Made by a program: the position numbers and the translations under genes. The notes beneath the pieces were generated by a model. That model worked only from the letters and a program-made list of their open reading frames with translations, made no database searches and was not told the DNA's origin. Below, in pieces: positions 10,317-18,577 of a DNA stretch of 64,000 bases. The number at the start of each line of letters is the position of its first letter. The stretch's first letter is position 1. Source of the stretch: Paucidesulfovibrio longus DSM 6739 (GTDB lineage: Bacteria > Desulfobacterota > Desulfovibrionia > Desulfovibrionales > Desulfovibrionaceae); NCBI RefSeq assembly GCF_000420485.1, contig NZ_ATVA01000002.1, positions 1-64,000 of the forward strand. Reading direction: 5' to 3'.

Positions 10317-11216
10317 ATGCAGCGGTATTACTTCCACGCGGGCAAGGGCGGCGTGGGCAAGTCCACCACCTCGTCGCTCACGGCCCTGCACCTGGCGCGC
10401 ACGGGCCGCAAGGTGCTGCTCGTCTCCCTGGACCCGGCCCACAACCAGGCGGACATCTTCGACATGGACTTCAAGGCCCGGCCCCGCGAAGTGGCGCCCG
10501 GCCTGAGCGTGGCCCAGGCGGACATCGACGCCTGGATCAAGGCCTGGCTGCACGGCATCGAGGAGCAGGTCCGGCGCACCTACACCTACCAGACGGCCTT
10601 CAACCTCGAAAACCGGATGAACGTGATCAAGCATTCGCCGGGACTGGAGGAATACGCGCTGCTTCTGGCCTTCAAGCATTATCGGGAGAAGAATCCGGAT
10701 CCGGACGTGATCATCTACGACATGCCGCCCACGGCCCTGACCATGAAGTTCTTCAGCCTGCCCGCGCTCTCGCTGCTCTGGCTGGAGCAGCTCCTGGCCC
10801 TGCGCTGCGAGATCATGGAAAAGAAGAAGATCATCACCAAGATCCACCTGGGCAAATGCGAGATCGAGTGCGACAAGATCAGCTCGCGCCTGGGCAAGCA
10901 GCAGAAGTTCTTCACGGAGCTGCGCGACGTGTTCCAGGACGGGGAGGCCTGCCGCGTGCACATCGTGGTCAACCCGGACCGGCTCTCCTTTGCCGAGGCC
11001 GGACGCATCTTCGAGGGGCTGGATGAAATGAGGATTCCCCTGGGGGGCGTGCTCATGAACAAGGTCGCCCCGGAGAGCACCTGGGACGAGGGCCACGCGG
11101 TCTTCCTGCGCGGCAAGGTCCACCCGCTGCCCCAGTCGCCCGCGCCGCTCATCGGCCTGGACGCGCTCCAGGCCTATCTCGACGCGAACGGCGCGGCCTT
11201 CGGCTTCGCGCTGTAG
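10317..11216 (+). CDS. ArsA/Get3-family anion-transporting ATPase
   Basis: A 299-residue single-copy ArsA-type ATPase. It starts with the deviant Walker A loop HAGKGGVGKST, has LVSLDPAHNQADIFD (switch I region, usually DPAHS) and YDMPPTALTMKF (switch II, usually DTAPTGHTLR). The ATG at 10317 follows GGAGG. In this family ATP hydrolysis drives arsenite export (ArsA with ArsB) or tail-anchored membrane-protein targeting (Get3). No arsB, arsR or arsD is present here and the metal-binding Cys triad of true ArsA is not evident, so an arsenic role is doubtful. The two small proteins upstream, one of them a membrane protein, are likely partners. Confidence 0.85.
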   Translation: MQRYYFHAGKGGVGKSTTSSLTALHLARTGRKVLLVSLDPAHNQADIFDMDFKARPREVAPGLSVAQADIDAWIKAWLHGIEEQVRRTYTYQTAFNLENRMNVIKHSPGLEEYALLLAFKHYREKNPDPDVIIYDMPPTALTMKFFSLPALSLLWLEQLLALRCEIMEKKKIITKIHLGKCEIECDKISSRLGKQQKFFTELRDVFQDGEACRVHIVVNPDRLSFAEAGRIFEGLDEMRIPLGGVLMNKVAPESTWDEGHAVFLRGKVHPLPQSPAPLIGLDALQAYLDANGAAFGFAL

Positions 11217-11222
11217 CGGGCC

Positions 11223-12671
11223 TCAGAGCAGGGTCGCCGGTTCCGGCAGGGCGCTGCCTGCGGCCTCTTCCAGAAGCCGGACCACCACGCCCAGGCCCCG
11301 GCGCAGCTCGCGGTCGTCCGCAGGCCCGGTGAGCGAGAGGCGAACCGCGCGCGGGGCGCGGGCGTCGCCCACGGTGAAGCGTTCGGCACCGAACAGGCTG
11401 ACCCCGGCCTCGCGCGCGCGGGCCTCGAATTCCCTTCCGGTCCAGCCCGCGTCCGGTCCCGCGTTTCCGTTCGCGTCCGAGCCCTGCGCCCCGGACGCCG
11501 CACCCGGCAATTCCAGCCAGAGGAAATAGCCCGACGGCTGCGCAGAGAAGCGCTGCCCGGCCAGGGCCGCCTCCGCGATGCGCATGCGCCGGGCCGCTTC
11601 CGTGCGCTTGGCCGCCACGGTGCGGTCCGCGGTGCCGTCCTTGATCCAGTGCGCGGCCAGCTCCACGCTCAGCGGGGGAGCCATCCAGACCGTGTTCAGC
11701 ACGGCCCCGGCCAGGGCGGGCACCAGGCGTTTCGGCGCGGCCAGGAAGGCCACGCGCAGCCCCGGAGCCAGGGCCTTGGACAGCCCGGCCACGTAGACGC
11801 CGGTTTCGGGCAGGCGCGCGGCCACGGGCCGCTGTCGGTCCGGCGCGGTCAGGTCGTAGGCGTCGTCCTCGATCACGGTCAGGCCGTGGCGCAGGGCCGT
11901 TTCCGCGATGCGGTCCCGGCGGCGTTCGGACATGCGCACCGAGGTGGGATTGTGCACGCCGGGCATGAGGTAGAGCCCCTTGATTTCCTCGCGGCGGCAG
12001 GCCGCGTCCAGCGCTTCCGGAAGCATGCCCCCGGCGTCCATCTCCACGGGGGCGAGGCGCAGGCCGAGCTGCGCGGCCAGGGTCTTGACCCCCGGATAGG
12101 TCAGGGCGTCCACGGCGATGCGCTCGCCGGGCCGCAGCAGGCCCGAAAGGCAGCAGGCCAGGGCGTGCTGCGCCCCGGCGCAGACCAGGACGTTGTCCGG
12201 GCTGGCTTCCAGCCCGTAGCGCGAGGCCCAGTCCGCTCCGGCGGCGCGGTGTTCCGGCAGGCCGCGCGGGTCGCCGTAGCGCATCAGCGCGGCGGGGTCG
12301 CGCCGGGCGAGCACCCTGCGCATGCCTTCGGAAACGTCCGGGTCGAGGTGGTAGAGCGGGGTGATCAGGCCCATCTCCACGGTGCCGGGCAGATGCGGCT
12401 CCAGGGATACGATGGCCGAGGAGCCCGCCGCGTCCGAGGAGACGAAGGTGCCCCGGCCCACGGTGCCGGAGACGAGCCCGCGCTGTTCGGCCGCGCGGTA
12501 CCCCCGCGTGACCGTGGTCACGTTCAGGCCGAGCTGGTCCGCCAGCTCGCGGTGCGTGGGCAGGCGCTGGCCCGGCCGCAGTTCGCCGGAGGCCACGTCC
12601 CGTTCCAGGGCGTCCGCCAGGGCGAGATACTTGGGACCGCCGCTTTCCAGGAGAGGGTTCCATATTGTCAT
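11223..12671 (-). CDS. MocR/PdxR-type regulator: GntR helix-turn-helix fused to aminotransferase domain
   Basis: A protein of 482 residues. The N-terminal GntR winged helix (YLALADALERDVASGELRPG, LPTHRELADQLGLNVTTVTRGY) is followed by a fold-type I PLP aminotransferase domain, with GVYVAGLSKALAPGLRVAF carrying the PLP-binding Lys. The start ATG at 12671 reads MTIWNP; upstream sequence up to 12815 is open but lies in the shared promoter. It is divergent from a LysE exporter, a common arrangement in which MocR proteins control the neighbouring gene in response to PLP or an amino acid. Confidence 0.92.
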   Translation of the reverse strand: MTIWNPLLESGGPKYLALADALERDVASGELRPGQRLPTHRELADQLGLNVTTVTRGYRAAEQRGLVSGTVGRGTFVSSDAAGSSAIVSLEPHLPGTVEMGLITPLYHLDPDVSEGMRRVLARRDPAALMRYGDPRGLPEHRAAGADWASRYGLEASPDNVLVCAGAQHALACCLSGLLRPGERIAVDALTYPGVKTLAAQLGLRLAPVEMDAGGMLPEALDAACRREEIKGLYLMPGVHNPTSVRMSERRRDRIAETALRHGLTVIEDDAYDLTAPDRQRPVAARLPETGVYVAGLSKALAPGLRVAFLAAPKRLVPALAGAVLNTVWMAPPLSVELAAHWIKDGTADRTVAAKRTEAARRMRIAEAALAGQRFSAQPSGYFLWLELPGAASGAQGSDANGNAGPDAGWTGREFEARAREAGVSLFGAERFTVGDARAPRAVRLSLTGPADDRELRRGLGVVVRLLEEAAGSALPEPATLL

Positions 12672-12674
12672 GCG

Positions 12675-12703
12675 TACAATAATTCCATTGAATCCATACA
12701 ATG
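12675..12703. promoter_or_regulatory. Candidate MocR operator: TACAAT direct repeat and CATTG/CAATG dyad
   Basis: TACAAT occurs at 12675-12680 and 12697-12702, 22 bases apart (about two helical turns), and CATTG-N8-CAATG lies at 12686-12703. The region is AT-rich compared with its surroundings and lies between the start codons of the MocR regulator and the LysE exporter. MocR proteins commonly bind direct repeats in such shared promoters. Confidence 0.5.
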
Positions 12704-12806
12704 TCAATGCTACCTCTGGGACAATCAAGCCGATCGGCGCAACAGGCATTGGCCGCGCAGCGCCCCGTCCCGGCCAGGCGGGGAGCGGAGTCGCGGAGGA
12801 GGAAGC

Positions 12807-13397
12807 ATGTCCCACCAGTTTTTACCGTTTCTCGTTTTCGTCGTCGTCATGACCGGCACGCCCGGCATGGGCAACCTTTCCATGCTGGCCATCGGCCAGA
12901 CCGCGGGCTTCGCAAGGGCCGTGCCCTTCCTGGCCGGAAGCTCGCTGGGATTCGTCTCGCTCGGAGTGCTCGTGGCCCTGGGCCTGGGCGGCGTGTTCGC
13001 GGCCTCGCCCGCGGCCCGGCTGGTCATGCGCGTGGCGGGCACCGCCTACATCGTCTATCTGGCCGTGAAGATCCTGCGCATGCAGCTGGCCGAGCCGGAC
13101 CTGCGCAAGGGCTTCGGCTTTGCCGAGGGGCTGGTGCTGCACCCGTTGAACCCGAAAAGCTGGGCCATGCTCGTGGTCGGTTTCAGCCAGTTCTCGGACC
13201 CGTCCCAGCCCCTGGCGGTCCAGGCCCTGGTTTTCGTGGGCACCTTCATGGTCTTCCAGATCAGCTTCCACAGCCTCTGGGGGCTGGCCGGGGCCGGGCT
13301 GCTCCGGGCGCTGGGACGGGGCCGGGCGCTTCTGGCCGTGAACGGCGCGCTCGTGAGCGTCATGGTCGGCGCGACTCTCTACGCCTTGTTTCTGTGA
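12807..13397 (+). CDS. LysE/RhtB-family amino-acid exporter
   Basis: A 196-residue inner-membrane protein with five or six hydrophobic segments and family-type motifs: TGTPGMGNLSMLAIGQTAGF near the N-terminus, then YIVYLAVKILR and LHPLNPKSWAMLVVG. The ATG at 12807 is preceded by GGAGGA at good spacing; upstream open sequence is antisense to the MocR gene. LysE/RhtB proteins export amino acids such as lysine, threonine or homoserine by proton antiport. The substrate cannot be read from the sequence. Regulation by the divergent MocR protein is likely. Confidence 0.9.
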   Translation: MSHQFLPFLVFVVVMTGTPGMGNLSMLAIGQTAGFARAVPFLAGSSLGFVSLGVLVALGLGGVFAASPAARLVMRVAGTAYIVYLAVKILRMQLAEPDLRKGFGFAEGLVLHPLNPKSWAMLVVGFSQFSDPSQPLAVQALVFVGTFMVFQISFHSLWGLAGAGLLRALGRGRALLAVNGALVSVMVGATLYALFL

Positions 13398-13404
13398 TTC
13401 GCGC

Positions 13405-13430
13405 GGGGAGGGCGGTCCGCCGTCCTCCCC
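13405..13430 (+). terminator. 11-bp hairpin after lysE-like gene
   Basis: GGGGAGGGCGG and CCGTCCTCCCC pair with one G-T wobble around a TCCG loop, starting 8 bases after the stop. The following tract (CCTTTCC) is pyrimidine-rich but not a clean T-run. Confidence 0.55.
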
Positions 13431-13554
13431 CCTTTCCGCCTTCCCGGTGTGCCCGGTTTTCCTCTTTTCCCATCCGTCTCGTCTGCGTCCGGCCCATTCC
13501 GCAAAGCTCCCCTGCCGAACCGTTTGGCGGTTACGGTCCCGGAGTGAAGAAGCC

Positions 13555-13582
13555 TTGTCATTCCCAGTCCGAATCGTATAGG
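13555..13582 (+). promoter_or_regulatory. Sigma-70-type promoter of the partner-switching operon
   Basis: TTGTCA, 16-base spacer, TATAGG; it lies 24 bases upstream of the start codon and of a clear AAGGAG site. It would drive the long gene run to about 22.7 kb. Confidence 0.5.
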
Positions 13583-13605
13583 TTGGGTCGTGAAAAGGAG
13601 CGGTG

Positions 13606-14772
13606 ATGGAGCTGAAAACGGTTCGAGTCCTGACTGCGCTGTGCCTGGCCCTGCTTTGCGCGGCGCTGCCCGGCGGCGCGCCCGCGGCATTTGCGCAGGA
13701 CGACTTCCCTCTGCGTCCGTTCTACCCGTCCGTGCAGGTGATCGACACCGAAACCCTGCTCGGCATCTACGCCGACGCCATCATCGTGGACGTGCGCAGC
13801 AATTTCGAGTTCGACGTGGCGCGCATCAACAAGGCCGTGAACGCGCCCCTGGCCTACGGCGGCATCCTGCGCATCCTGGAGCGCCTGCGGACCCGGGACG
13901 GCTCGGCCCCGCTGGTCTTCTACTGCAACGACCCGGCCTGCTCGCGGGCCTTCCGGGCGGCCCAGGAGGCCGTCGGCGAGGGCTGGAAGAACGTCTTCGT
14001 CTACGACGCGGGCGTTTTCGCCTGGATCGCGGCGGCGCCGGACAAGGCTACGCTCATGGGCAACTCGCCCGCGAGCCTGGAACGGGTCATCTCTCCGTCG
14101 CTCTACCGCAAGCACCTGCTGGAATACCCCGATTTCGAGCTGGCCGCCTATGATTCCAGCGCCCTGGTCATCGACATCCGCGACGTCTATCACCGCGACT
14201 ACGAGCCCAAGCTCCAGGGCATCCGCAACATTCCCATGGAGTCCCTGCTGGAGGCCGTGACCAACCGCATCTGGACCGAGAAACGGCTGCTGATCTTCGA
14301 TTCGGATGGAAGCCAGTCCCGCTGGCTGCAATATTTCCTCCAGGCCAACGGCTATACCGATTACCATTTCCTCAACGGGGGGGTGGAGTCCCTGGACCAC
14401 GCCCGCCAGACCCGCCGGGTGGAGGTGGACAGCGCCTCCGTGACCTTCAGCCAGCACCAGTTGCAGGCCCTGCTCACGGACGACGGTTTCGGCGACCTGG
14501 AACGGCGGCTGGCCTGCTTCGTGGCCGGGCGCATCCGTTTCGACAACTACGCCATGCTCGACCGCGAGGAGGCCGAGGCCCTGCTCGGAGTGGACCAGGC
14601 GCGGCTCTTCGCCGCCTCGGACAGGCTCGCGGAAAAGGGCTGGCTGCTCTACACCCGCGTGAACGGCTCGCTGGTCTATCGCATCAATCCCCGTCTGGCC
14701 TGGAAGGGCGAGATGGCGGGCAAGGTCTGGATGGGCCGCGTGCGTGAATTTGAAAAGGCTCTGGGGAGGTAG
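13606..14772 (+). CDS. Exported tandem rhodanese-domain protein
   Basis: A protein of 388 residues. The start is ATG at 13606, 5 bases after AAGGAG; a GTG at 13603 is also possible. A signal peptide (about 1-30, ending AAFA) is followed by a rhodanese fold with strand IIVDVRSNFEFDVARI and active-loop Cys in FYCNDPACSRAF. A second rhodanese-like fold (LVIDIRDVYHRDYEP) has Asp where the catalytic Cys would be (LLIFDSDGSQSRWLQ). The C-terminal about 100 residues resemble no family I know. Rhodanese domains carry sulfane sulfur; a periplasmic sulfur or redox sensing role feeding the downstream phosphatase is possible (inference). Confidence 0.8.
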   Translation: MELKTVRVLTALCLALLCAALPGGAPAAFAQDDFPLRPFYPSVQVIDTETLLGIYADAIIVDVRSNFEFDVARINKAVNAPLAYGGILRILERLRTRDGSAPLVFYCNDPACSRAFRAAQEAVGEGWKNVFVYDAGVFAWIAAAPDKATLMGNSPASLERVISPSLYRKHLLEYPDFELAAYDSSALVIDIRDVYHRDYEPKLQGIRNIPMESLLEAVTNRIWTEKRLLIFDSDGSQSRWLQYFLQANGYTDYHFLNGGVESLDHARQTRRVEVDSASVTFSQHQLQALLTDDGFGDLERRLACFVAGRIRFDNYAMLDREEAEALLGVDQARLFAASDRLAEKGWLLYTRVNGSLVYRINPRLAWKGEMAGKVWMGRVREFEKALGR

Positions 14773-14777
14773 GCGGG

Positions 14778-15812
14778 ATGCGCGGATTCATGACGTTCCC
14801 GTTTTCCGGCGCCGCCCGCGCAGCGATCCGGCTGGCTGCGCCGCTGCTTTGCCTCTGCCTGCTGGCCTGGGCTGCGCTGCCGGGACCGGCGCGGGCCGGG
14901 CAGAGGCTGGAGCGCGCCTCGCTGATCCTCCAGTGGACGCCCCAGGCCCAGTTCGCCGGGTTCTACATGGCCCGGGAAAAAGGCTTTTACGAGGCGCGCG
15001 GGGTGAACATGATGCTCATTCCGGGCGGCCCGGACCGGGTGGCCTCGGACTGGCTCGACTCCCGCAACGCGGACTTCTGCACCATGTTTCTCTCCACGGC
15101 CCTGGAGCGCTACGATTCGGGAATGCCCCTGGTCAACGTGGGACAGTTCCTGCACCATTCCGCGTTGATGATCATCACCCGTAAGGGCATGGGCATCCGC
15201 AAGCCCGCGGACCTGGACCGCCGCAAGCTCTCCATGTGGGCCAACGAGTTCCAGATCCAGCCCCGGGCGCTCTTCCGCAGCCTGGGGGTGAATCCGGTCT
15301 ACGTGCCGCTGGGCGCGTCCATGGACCTCTTCCTGCGCGGGGCCGTGCATGCCACCTTGGGCATGTGGTACAACGAGTACCACACCATCCTCTCCGCCGG
15401 GCTGCGGGAGAACGAGCTGGAGCCCATCTTCTTCCGCGACACGGATTTCGACTTTCCGGAGGACGGCATCTACTGCCTGCGCTCCACCGCGGAGCAGCGG
15501 CCCGAGGTCGTGCGCGCCGTGGTCGAGGCCACCCGCGAGGGCTGGCAATACGCCTTCGCGCACGAGCAGGAAACCCTGGACGTGATCATGGCCAAGATGG
15601 AGGAGGCGGGGCTGCCCGCCACCCGCGTGCACCAGCTTTGGATGCTGCGGCGCATGAAGGACGTCATCGAGCCTTCCGGGAGCGGCGGGATCAGCGCGGT
15701 GCTCGATCCGGAGACCTTCCGCCACGTGGTCGGAGTGCTCAAGGATTCCGACGTGATCCGGCAGGCGCCGCTGTACGAGGACTTCTACAAGGGACCGGAA
15801 AATGACCGGTAA
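14778..15812 (+). CDS. THI5/NMT1-like periplasmic solute-binding protein
   Basis: A 344-residue exported protein: signal peptide with hydrophobic core about 16-35 ending ARAG, then the family opening LILQWTPQAQFAGFYMAREKGFYEARG and GGPDRVASDWL. NMT1/THI5-like proteins are periplasmic binding proteins of ABC importers for pyrimidine or sulfonate-type compounds. No permease or ATPase lies nearby. It sits 5 bases after the rhodanese gene and overlaps the start of the membrane phosphatase by 11 bases, so it probably acts as a ligand sensor for that phosphatase rather than in import (inference from context). Confidence 0.88.
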   Translation: MRGFMTFPFSGAARAAIRLAAPLLCLCLLAWAALPGPARAGQRLERASLILQWTPQAQFAGFYMAREKGFYEARGVNMMLIPGGPDRVASDWLDSRNADFCTMFLSTALERYDSGMPLVNVGQFLHHSALMIITRKGMGIRKPADLDRRKLSMWANEFQIQPRALFRSLGVNPVYVPLGASMDLFLRGAVHATLGMWYNEYHTILSAGLRENELEPIFFRDTDFDFPEDGIYCLRSTAEQRPEVVRAVVEATREGWQYAFAHEQETLDVIMAKMEEAGLPATRVHQLWMLRRMKDVIEPSGSGGISAVLDPETFRHVVGVLKDSDVIRQAPLYEDFYKGPENDR

Positions 15813-17754
15813 ACGGCTCGACAGACACAGCCTCGCCTTCCGGCTGGCCGGTCTCGTGCTCGGCGTTTCCGTGCTGCTCTTCGGCGCGGTGCTGGGCTAC
15901 AACTATTTCTTCGCGCGCGGGATCATCGTGCGCCAGGCCGAGGAAAACAGCCGCTCCCTGGGCCGCGAGGTGGCCAACCACATCGCCTCCGAGGTCAAGC
16001 CCATCGAGGAGGTCGTGCGCAACATCGCCTTGGCCCTGGAGGACGCCTCCCTGACCAGCGGCGAAATCACCTCCCTGGCGCGGCGCGTGGTCGAGGGCAA
16101 CGAGGACATCTTCGGCATGGCCATCGCCTTCGAGCCTTTCGGCATGACCAAGGACCGGCTCTTCTTCGCGCCCTACAGCTACCGCGACAAGGACGGGGTC
16201 CGCACCACCGAGCTGGGCGGACCGGGCTACCGCTATTTCTACATGGACTGGTACCAGCTGGCCAAGGAGCTGGACGCCCCGACCTGGACCGAGCCGTATT
16301 TCGACGAGGGCGGCGGCGGGGTGATCATGACCACCTACGCGGCCCCGTTCTACCGGCTGGTGGACGGCCAGCGCCGCTTCGCCGGGGTCGTCACGGCGGA
16401 CATCCCGCTCTCCTGGATGCAGAAGATCGCCTCGGAGGTGAAGCTCTACGATTCGGGCTATTCCTTCATCATCTCCCGCAACGGCACCTTCATCTACCAC
16501 CCGCTCAAGAAGCTGATGCTCAACTATACGATCTTCTCCCTGGCCGAGGAGCGCGGCGAGCAGGCGCTCTGGGATCTGGGCCGGGACATGACCGAGGGCG
16601 GCACGGCCTTCATGGATCGCGTCAGCGTCAAGGGCAACAAGGACAGCTTTCTTTTCTACACGCCGCTGCCCGTGGGCGGCTGGTCCCTGGGCTTCCTCTT
16701 TCCCAAGGACGAAGTCCTGCGCGACGCGACCGTGCTCTCGCGCAACCTCCTGATCATGGGCGGCGTGGGCTTTCTGCTCATGGCGGGCGGTGTCTTCTGG
16801 GTCGCGGGGAGCATCACCCGGCCCCTGCGCGAGCTTTCGGGCGCGGCCATGGAGATCGCCGGGGGCAACCTCGGCGCGGCAGTGCCGGAAATCGACTCGG
16901 CGGACGAGGTCGGCGAGCTGGCCGAGTCCTTCGCGCACATGCGCGATTCCCTGCGCCGCTACATCAGCAGCCTGACCGAGACCACCGCCCAGAAGGAGCG
17001 CATCGAATCCGAGCTGCGCATCGCCCGCGACATCCAGATGGGCATCTTGCCGAAGCTTTTCCCCGCGTTCCCGGAGCATGAGGAATTCGACGTCTACGCC
17101 TCCATCGAGCCGGCCAAGGAGGTCGGAGGCGACCTCTACGACTTCTTCTTCATCGACGAGCGGCATTTCTGCTTCCTCGTGGGCGACGTTTCGGACAAGG
17201 GCGTGCCCGCGGCCTTCTTCATGGCCGTGACCAAGACCCTGCTCAAGGCCGTGGCCCCGCAGAGCGAAAGCCCCGGCGAGATTCTCCGCAAGGTCAACGA
17301 CGACCTGGCCGAGGACAACGACTCCTGCATGTTCGTGACGCTGTTCCTGGCCATCCTGGACATCGCCACGGGCGAGGTCCGCTACGCCAGCGCCGGGCAC
17401 AACCCGCCCGTGATCCTGGACGCGGAGGGCGTCCGCTTCGTGCCGCCGCTGAACGAGCCCATGGCCGGGGCCATGCCGGGCATGAGCTACACCACGCGGA
17501 CCATGACCCTGGCGCACGGGGACATGCTCTTCCTCTACACCGACGGCGTGACCGAGGCCATGAACCGTTCCAAGGAGCTGTATTCCGAAGAGCGTCTGCT
17601 GGAGCTGCTCGAAGGGATGCGGCAGCAGGGCGTGGACGTCGTGGTGCGCACGGTGGACGAGTCCATCAAGAAATTTACGGGCGGAGCCCAGCAGTCCGAC
17701 GACATCACCATGCTGGCCTTCAAGTTCACGGGCAATAAGCCGAAACAGGATTAA
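15802..17754 (+). CDS. Membrane SpoIIE/RsbU-type serine phosphatase with Cache sensor and HAMP
   Basis: A protein of 650 residues. TM1 (about 13-33), a periplasmic dCache-type region (45-300; YRYFYMDWYQLAKELDAPTWTEPYF), TM2 (312-335), HAMP, a short coiled linker, then a PP2C/SpoIIE domain (about 400-645) beginning RIARDIQMGILPKLFP and containing GGDLYDFFFI, VGDVSDKGVPAAFFMA and YTDGVTEAMN. RsbU-like phosphatases dephosphorylate STAS anti-sigma antagonists. The STAS protein follows directly, so signal, phosphatase and substrate are adjacent. Confidence 0.95.
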   Translation: MTGKRLDRHSLAFRLAGLVLGVSVLLFGAVLGYNYFFARGIIVRQAEENSRSLGREVANHIASEVKPIEEVVRNIALALEDASLTSGEITSLARRVVEGNEDIFGMAIAFEPFGMTKDRLFFAPYSYRDKDGVRTTELGGPGYRYFYMDWYQLAKELDAPTWTEPYFDEGGGGVIMTTYAAPFYRLVDGQRRFAGVVTADIPLSWMQKIASEVKLYDSGYSFIISRNGTFIYHPLKKLMLNYTIFSLAEERGEQALWDLGRDMTEGGTAFMDRVSVKGNKDSFLFYTPLPVGGWSLGFLFPKDEVLRDATVLSRNLLIMGGVGFLLMAGGVFWVAGSITRPLRELSGAAMEIAGGNLGAAVPEIDSADEVGELAESFAHMRDSLRRYISSLTETTAQKERIESELRIARDIQMGILPKLFPAFPEHEEFDVYASIEPAKEVGGDLYDFFFIDERHFCFLVGDVSDKGVPAAFFMAVTKTLLKAVAPQSESPGEILRKVNDDLAEDNDSCMFVTLFLAILDIATGEVRYASAGHNPPVILDAEGVRFVPPLNEPMAGAMPGMSYTTRTMTLAHGDMLFLYTDGVTEAMNRSKELYSEERLLELLEGMRQQGVDVVVRTVDESIKKFTGGAQQSDDITMLAFKFTGNKPKQD

Positions 17755-17773
17755 CCGGATCAAGGAGATGGAT

Positions 17774-18103
17774 ATGGAGTTCAAGAGCGAGAAGCTGGGC
17801 GATTACGTTGTGCTGAGCGTTGCCGGACGCATGGACGCGCTGACCGCCGGGGAGTTCGAGAAGCAGTGCTGCCAGTGCATGGATGCCGGGGACGCCAAGA
17901 TCGTGGCGGACATGGGCGGCGTGGACTACATCAGCTCCGCGGGCCTGCGCAGCATTCTTTCCGCGGCCAAGAAGCTCCGGGGCTCCCAGGGCGAAATCCG
18001 CTTCTGCGGCCTGAGCGGCATGGTCAACGACGTGTTCACGGTTTCCGGCTTCGCGGCCATGTTCAAGATCTTCGACACCGCAGCGGACGCGACCAAGGCC
18101 TAG
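17774..18103 (+). CDS. STAS-domain anti-sigma factor antagonist (RsbV/SpoIIAA-like)
   Basis: A 109-residue single STAS domain with the phosphorylation loop GGVDYISSAGLRSIL (Ser54/Ser55). The ATG at 17774 lies 6 bases after AAGGAG; an ATG at 17768 is adjacent to it. It is the expected substrate of the upstream phosphatase and of the downstream HATPase kinase. In its unphosphorylated form it should bind the kinase and free a sigma factor or another target. Confidence 0.93.
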   Translation: MEFKSEKLGDYVVLSVAGRMDALTAGEFEKQCCQCMDAGDAKIVADMGGVDYISSAGLRSILSAAKKLRGSQGEIRFCGLSGMVNDVFTVSGFAAMFKIFDTAADATKA

Positions 18104-18109
18104 CCGCGC

Positions 18110-18529
18110 ATGGCCGAAACCCTGCGTCTTCAGGCCGAGATGGCCAATCTCGAAGCCTTCCTGGGCTTCGCCCTGGAACAGGCGGACGCGCTCGGCGCGC
18201 CTCCGGCTCTCGGCGGCAAGCTCCAGCTCGTGCTGGAGGAGCTGCTGGTCAACGTCTTTCACTATGCCTACGGCGACGGGGAGGGCGACGCGGAGCTGGA
18301 ATGCCGCACCGAGGGAGCCGCCGGGGAGCAGCGCCGCTTCTGCGTGGTTCTCCGCGACTGGGGCGCTCCCTTCGACCCGCTGGCCAAGGAGGCTCCCGAC
18401 ACCAGCGCCGACGTGGACGAGCGGCCCATCGGCGGGCTGGGCATCCTGCTTGCCGTGCAGATGTCCGACCGCATCGGCTACGCGCGCAAGCAGGACGCCA
18501 ACGTGCTCACCGCCTGCTTCAACATCTGA
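18110..18529 (+). CDS. Anti-sigma serine kinase (RsbW/SpoIIAB-like HATPase)
   Basis: A 139-residue HATPase_c_2 protein with N-box LQLVLEELLVNVFHYAY, LRDWGAPFDP and GGLGILLAVQMSD. It starts 6 bases after the STAS gene. By family it phosphorylates the STAS protein and binds the partner sigma factor. No sigma factor is encoded in the window, so the final target lies elsewhere, or output runs through another protein such as the transporter downstream. Confidence 0.92.
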   Translation: MAETLRLQAEMANLEAFLGFALEQADALGAPPALGGKLQLVLEELLVNVFHYAYGDGEGDAELECRTEGAAGEQRRFCVVLRDWGAPFDPLAKEAPDTSADVDERPIGGLGILLAVQMSDRIGYARKQDANVLTACFNI

Positions 18530-18577
18530 ACGGGACGTCGCGGGACGCCGTTCCGCATCCGCAATGACGGGGACAGT

